Positions 40,574-43,459 of a stretch of DNA of 43,459 nucleotides are shown here, one piece after another. A model generated the notes under the pieces. That model had not been told where the DNA came from and made no database searches. It saw nothing but the letters and a program-made list of their open reading frames with translations. Within the stretch, counting starts at the first letter, position 1; each line of letters opens with the position of its first letter. Both the position numbers and the translations under genes were made by a program. This DNA is from Clostridia bacterium (GTDB taxonomy: Bacteria; Bacillota; Clostridia; Saccharofermentanales; Saccharofermentanaceae): the NCBI GenBank assembly GCA_016287245.1, contig JAEEWG010000024.1, positions 1-43,459 of the forward strand, given 5' to 3'.

Positions 40574-42403
40574 TTACGTACGGTGCTTTTTCGTCTTTTT
40601 CTCGATGTACATGATCTTGTCCGCCTTGTTCATGCACTCCATGAGAGAGTCCCAGTCCGAGACTTCACAGGTGCCGATACTGGCGCTGAGAGTGTATTCC
40701 GCGTTTTTTTCCGCATTCGCTTTTTTAATGGAATTGCGGAAACTTCTTATGAACTGACCGATGCGTGCCGGACTGTTGAGGACCAGGATCGCTTCGAACT
40801 CATCACCGCCGATACGGGCAGCGATCTCGCCTTCTTTCAGAACAGATTCCAGACAATGGGCGATGCCCTTCAGAGCTTCGTCACCGGCAGAGTGACCGAG
40901 AGTGTCGTTGATCTCCTTCAGACCATCCATATCGATGCTGACCACAGCGATCTTATTCTCTCCTGTCGTTCCATCTGTGAAGTAATTCGCGATACCCTTT
41001 TCAAAACCACGGCGGTTTAGAAGACCCGTCAGGGCATCCTTAATGTATAGATCCATGACGTTTTTGACTTCAAACAGTTTCTCGTAAAGGCGAAGACGAT
41101 TCAAAGTCTGCCCCAGTAGGATCAGGTTGAACTCGAGTTTTTCATCCAGGACGATATCGGAATGAGGGTCCAGATCGAATACACTGTATCCGTAGACTTC
41201 ACTCTTATAGAAGATCGGAAGGAAGATGCGGAGCGCGGGATCGTCCGAGTTATATTCTGAGGGCAGAAGATCCGTATTCGGGAAAGAGACCTCTGTGAGG
41301 GTCGGCTTCGTGCCAAGGCTGTATCCCAAAAGCTGTCTGTCGGTCTCACAGTATTTACAGAGGAATATCTTCTTAAACGTTCCGTAGCCCTGAAGATTGG
41401 ACAGGGTGTAACTGATACAGGAATCGTAGGACAGCACATCTTCGTAATCAGAACTGAGGAGAACGAAGGCACGAGTCCTGTCGTAGAAGTTCCTCTGCAG
41501 AGAATCCAGACGGCGGTGCATCGCATCGATGTCCTGAAGTGTCACGTGTTCGTCTGTGCTTTCGCGCAGGATCAGTTTGCCCGGAACAGTCGTATTGATA
41601 TCAACAGTCTCCCCGGCATAGATCTTCTCCAGGCATTCGATCGCGGCGAGACCAAGTGCCTCTTCCGGAATATCAGAAGTGGTCACCGAAGGTACATGAA
41701 CGGAAGCAGCATCAAGATTATCTATACCCGTGATCAGGGTATCCTTCGGGATCGAGTATCCGCGTAAGAGAAGCTCGTCGATGAGTGCAATGGCCATGTA
41801 GTCATTGGAACAGATAATGGCGCGCGGCAGGGAACCGTCATCGCGAATGAAATAGTCTGCCGTCTGCCGTCCCTGGTCCGTCCAGTAGTTTCCATGGAAG
41901 ACCATGTTGTTTTTAATGCGGTAGCCGGCTTCCTCCATGGCATCTTCAAATCCGGCGAGACGTTCATGAGAGTCATTTAAATCATCACGGCCAGTCACAA
42001 AGCCGATATCTCCGCAGTCGACTTTCCCGATCACATACTTGGCGATCTCGTACATGATCTGACGGTTATCCGGAACGACCGCATAGAAGCCGGATTCTTC
42101 AGCACGGATACTCACGACCGGCGGAAGTTCCGAAGCAGAAGTGAGGTTTTCGAGAAGCTCATTATTGAGACCTGCGTGATGCAAAGTATCTGAGCAGAGG
42201 ATGATGCCGTCATAGTCGGCATAATTCGGGAGGGAAAGGATCTTCTTCAGGCCCTCCGCATGAAGCGGGTTTTCGCTTGGGACCGAACAGTTTCCGAAGA
42301 CATCGATCCTGTGACCTCGCTCGATGGCACAATTCCTCAGCGTCAGGATCAGAGCTGACGAATACTCACGCAACATATCACCGATAAAAGCACAAATCTT
42401 CAT
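40574..42403 (-). CDS. LacI-type sensor domain fused to GGDEF diguanylate cyclase
   Basis: A 609-aa cytoplasmic protein. Residues about 1-275 match the periplasmic-binding-like ligand domain of LacI repressors (CAFIGDMLREYSSALILTLR, then DIGFVTGRDDLNDSHERLAG and AIICSNDYMAIALIDELL), but without the N-terminal DNA-binding helix. A linker or GAF-like region follows. The GGDEF domain (about 440-605) carries an intact ARIGGDEF (532-536), so c-di-GMP synthesis is expected. No RxxD inhibitory site precedes it. It likely couples a sugar-like ligand to c-di-GMP. The ATG at 42403 has AGAGG eight bases upstream; GTG 42412 is in frame. Confidence 0.85.
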   Translation of the reverse strand: MKICAFIGDMLREYSSALILTLRNCAIERGHRIDVFGNCSVPSENPLHAEGLKKILSLPNYADYDGIILCSDTLHHAGLNNELLENLTSASELPPVVSIRAEESGFYAVVPDNRQIMYEIAKYVIGKVDCGDIGFVTGRDDLNDSHERLAGFEDAMEEAGYRIKNNMVFHGNYWTDQGRQTADYFIRDDGSLPRAIICSNDYMAIALIDELLLRGYSIPKDTLITGIDNLDAASVHVPSVTTSDIPEEALGLAAIECLEKIYAGETVDINTTVPGKLILRESTDEHVTLQDIDAMHRRLDSLQRNFYDRTRAFVLLSSDYEDVLSYDSCISYTLSNLQGYGTFKKIFLCKYCETDRQLLGYSLGTKPTLTEVSFPNTDLLPSEYNSDDPALRIFLPIFYKSEVYGYSVFDLDPHSDIVLDEKLEFNLILLGQTLNRLRLYEKLFEVKNVMDLYIKDALTGLLNRRGFEKGIANYFTDGTTGENKIAVVSIDMDGLKEINDTLGHSAGDEALKGIAHCLESVLKEGEIAARIGGDEFEAILVLNSPARIGQFIRSFRNSIKKANAEKNAEYTLSASIGTCEVSDWDSLMECMNKADKIMYIEKKTKKHRT

Positions 42404-42429
42404 AAGCGACACCTCTTTATATATCGAAT

Positions 42430-42438
42430 AGTATCACA
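42430..42438 (-). promoter_or_regulatory. Extended -10 promoter of the GGDEF gene
   Basis: On the - strand TGTGATACT, a TGn-extended -10, 26 bases before the start. A stable GCCGAGG/CCTCGGC inverted repeat (42439-42465) lies directly upstream and overlaps the -35 region, so it may be an operator. Confidence 0.5.
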
Positions 42439-42502
42439 GCCGAGGGTTTCTCTCAATACCTCGGCTCCCCCGGAGGAAGGAGTGGAAAGGATGTCAAAAC
42501 CC

Positions 42503-42531
42503 TTGAAATACCGCCTCTTCAAGAATAGAAT
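42503..42531 (+). promoter_or_regulatory. Promoter of the TrhA/hemolysin III gene
   Basis: TTGAAA (42503-42508), 17 bases, TAGAAT (42526-42531). The repeat CTTGAA/TTCAAG (42502-42507, 42518-42523) covers the -35 and spacer. A further hairpin AAGAAGGC-ggaa-GCCTTCTT (42556-42575) lies between the promoter and the gene and could affect read-through. Confidence 0.5.
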
Positions 42532-42614
42532 AATACGTGCTGGAATGCCCGAAGGAAGAAGGCGGAAGCCTTCTTTTCCGGGAGGTTTCAAACTGACGGG
42601 AAGGACACGGGGAG

Positions 42615-43286
42615 ATGCCTCTTTTCAAGCGTCTGACAAAAGAAGAGATCGACAAGAAGAATGAACCGCCGAAGCTGACGACCCTCGAGGAAATCGGCAA
42701 TGCCATCACCCATGGCATCGGTGCGGCACTTTCTATTGCCGGCTTTGTCCTGATGCTCCTTCGTTCCGATACCGCACTCAAGGTCATGGCATCCTGCTTT
42801 TACGGGATCTGCCTGATACTTCTTTTCACGATGAGCTGTCTTTACCACTCCTGGAAAAGCGGCCTCTTCGTCAAGAAACTCTGGAGACGGTTCGACTACA
42901 GTTCGATCTATCTTCTGATCGGCGGCACCTTCGCCCCGCTCTGCCTCGTGTACTGGGGCAATGCCAAGGGCATCATCATGTTCTGTATCCAGTGGGCGCT
43001 GATCATCACGGGGATCACATTTATCGGCATCTTCGGCCCGGCCAGGCTCATGCCGCTTCACTTTACGCTCTATTTCCTGATCGGCTGGAGCGGTCTTTTA
43101 TTCGTCCCGGGCATGATAAAAAACGATATCTGGATGTTCGTCCTGATCCTGAGCGGCGGCATCTTCTATACGATCGGCATGATCCCGTTTACCCGAAAGC
43201 ATAAGGGAATGCACTTCATCTGGCACATCTTCGTCCTTCTGGGCGCCGCCACCCAGTGGTTCGGGATCTATCTGTTCGTGTACTGA
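42615..43286 (+). CDS. trhA: Hemolysin III / PAQR family membrane protein
   Basis: A 223-aa protein with seven predicted helices and the PAQR family metal-site pattern. The N-terminal EEIGNAITHGIGAALSIAGF segment, the SCLYHS Ser and His, the FDYSSIYLLIGGTFAPLCL segment with its Asp, and the late HFIWHIF histidines are the conserved residues. TrhA/YqfA members act in membrane energetics or lipid homeostasis. The hemolysin name comes from an early Bacillus cereus clone and does not imply a toxin. GGGGAG is close to the start. Divergent from the GGDEF gene. Confidence 0.9.
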   Translation: MPLFKRLTKEEIDKKNEPPKLTTLEEIGNAITHGIGAALSIAGFVLMLLRSDTALKVMASCFYGICLILLFTMSCLYHSWKSGLFVKKLWRRFDYSSIYLLIGGTFAPLCLVYWGNAKGIIMFCIQWALIITGITFIGIFGPARLMPLHFTLYFLIGWSGLLFVPGMIKNDIWMFVLILSGGIFYTIGMIPFTRKHKGMHFIWHIFVLLGAATQWFGIYLFVY

Positions 43287-43459
43287 CCGGCCTTTTTTCC
43301 TTTTGAAAAGATCCTTTCCCCTTCCGCGCTTAGACTTAAATGAAAAACTAAATTAGTGTTGGATTATTCTCGACTTGTAAACGTTCGTAATTTGTGCTGT
43401 TACGGCGCTTAAAAAGGGGGTATAATGGCATAAAACTGTTGAGTATTCCGAGTTTTGTT
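43287..43459 (+). other. Window end: promoter-like region of a downstream gene
   Basis: No gene begins here. An 11-base odd palindrome ACTAAATTAGT is at 43347-43357, and a consensus -10 TATAAT at 43421-43426 with no clear -35. The palindrome shares CTAA/TTAG half sites with those near 31767-31863, but may be chance. The gene it would serve lies outside the window. Confidence 0.35.

Noticed and set aside
42482..42664. 60-codon open frame before trhA, with a GGAAGGAG-like site near ATG 42491
   Set aside because: The product is very Arg/Lys rich and runs 50 bases into the trhA coding region. A leader-peptide role was considered, but there is no hairpin burying the trhA ribosome site.

Overview
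This window most likely comes from the chromosome of a moderately GC-rich (about half G+C by eye) member of the Bacillota, probably class Clostridia, in a gut or rumen-type lineage. The evidence is: strong AGGAGG-type ribosome binding sites, many extended -10 promoters (TGnTAnAAT), short intergenic gaps, and a typical clostridial gene mix (TipAS-type MerR, SdpR-type ArsR, Pr6Pr, DUF3795, YitT, PAQR/hemolysin III, and a PPDK-like ATP-grasp protein). I see no rRNA, tRNA, CRISPR array, phage module or insertion sequence. Most genes are on the + strand. The window reads as a string of one- to four-gene units of small metabolic, resistance-like and regulatory proteins. It is unusually rich in GNAT acetyltransferases (nine genes, ten domains).

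Layout. 1-3.5 kb: peptidase E-like fragment, GH27 alpha-galactosidase, polysaccharide deacetylase, GNAT. 3.5-5.2 kb: an MFS exporter on the - strand behind a leader-peptide attenuator. 5.2-8.6 kb: MATE pump, methyltransferase, alpha/beta hydrolase, MaoC hydratase, then a decayed 3' end of an ABC exporter. 8.8-12.4 kb: GH43, Pr6Pr membrane protein, DinB-DUF3795 fusion, GNAT. 12.4-14.7 kb: an ArsR regulator with a clear operator, a 55-aa membrane protein missed by length cut-offs, a U32-like protein, and a MerR-TipAS regulator. 14.8-19.5 kb: zinc-ribbon membrane protein, tandem GNAT, soluble-domain/YczE-like fusion, HAD phosphatase, VOC protein behind paired palindromes. 19.5-23.8 kb: a second MFS exporter with a second attenuator of the same design, then a RecA-like/ATP-grasp PPDK-like protein. 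23.9-28.9 kb: YitT, APH-like kinase, GNAT, P-loop kinase-GNAT fusion, MBL hydrolase, PHP phosphatase. 29-32.1 kb: an XRE regulator plus an HD-TGS Rel/SpoT-like protein, paired operators, and a decayed MBL gene. 32.2-39.2 kb: DUF3795, GNATs, flavin reductase, methyltransferase, XRE regulator, D-2-hydroxyacid dehydrogenase, Nudix, membrane protein, flavodoxin-like protein. 39.2-43.3 kb: an alanine-rich coiled-coil protein, a LacI-sensor/GGDEF diguanylate cyclase, and a TrhA/hemolysin III protein.

The most interesting signal is the pair of attenuators in front of the two paralogous MFS exporters (4844-5004 on - and 19528-19720 on +). Each has an extended -10 promoter, a short leader ORF with a good Shine-Dalgarno site, a hairpin over the end of the leader, and a long hairpin that buries the exporter's Shine-Dalgarno. 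In both, the end of the leader ORF including its UGA stop can also pair with a shared UCAGGCUUU element that begins the 5' side of the burying hairpin. This is the logic of ribosome-stall translational attenuation, as known for erm and cat genes. It suggests that both exporters are induced by ribosome-targeting compounds.
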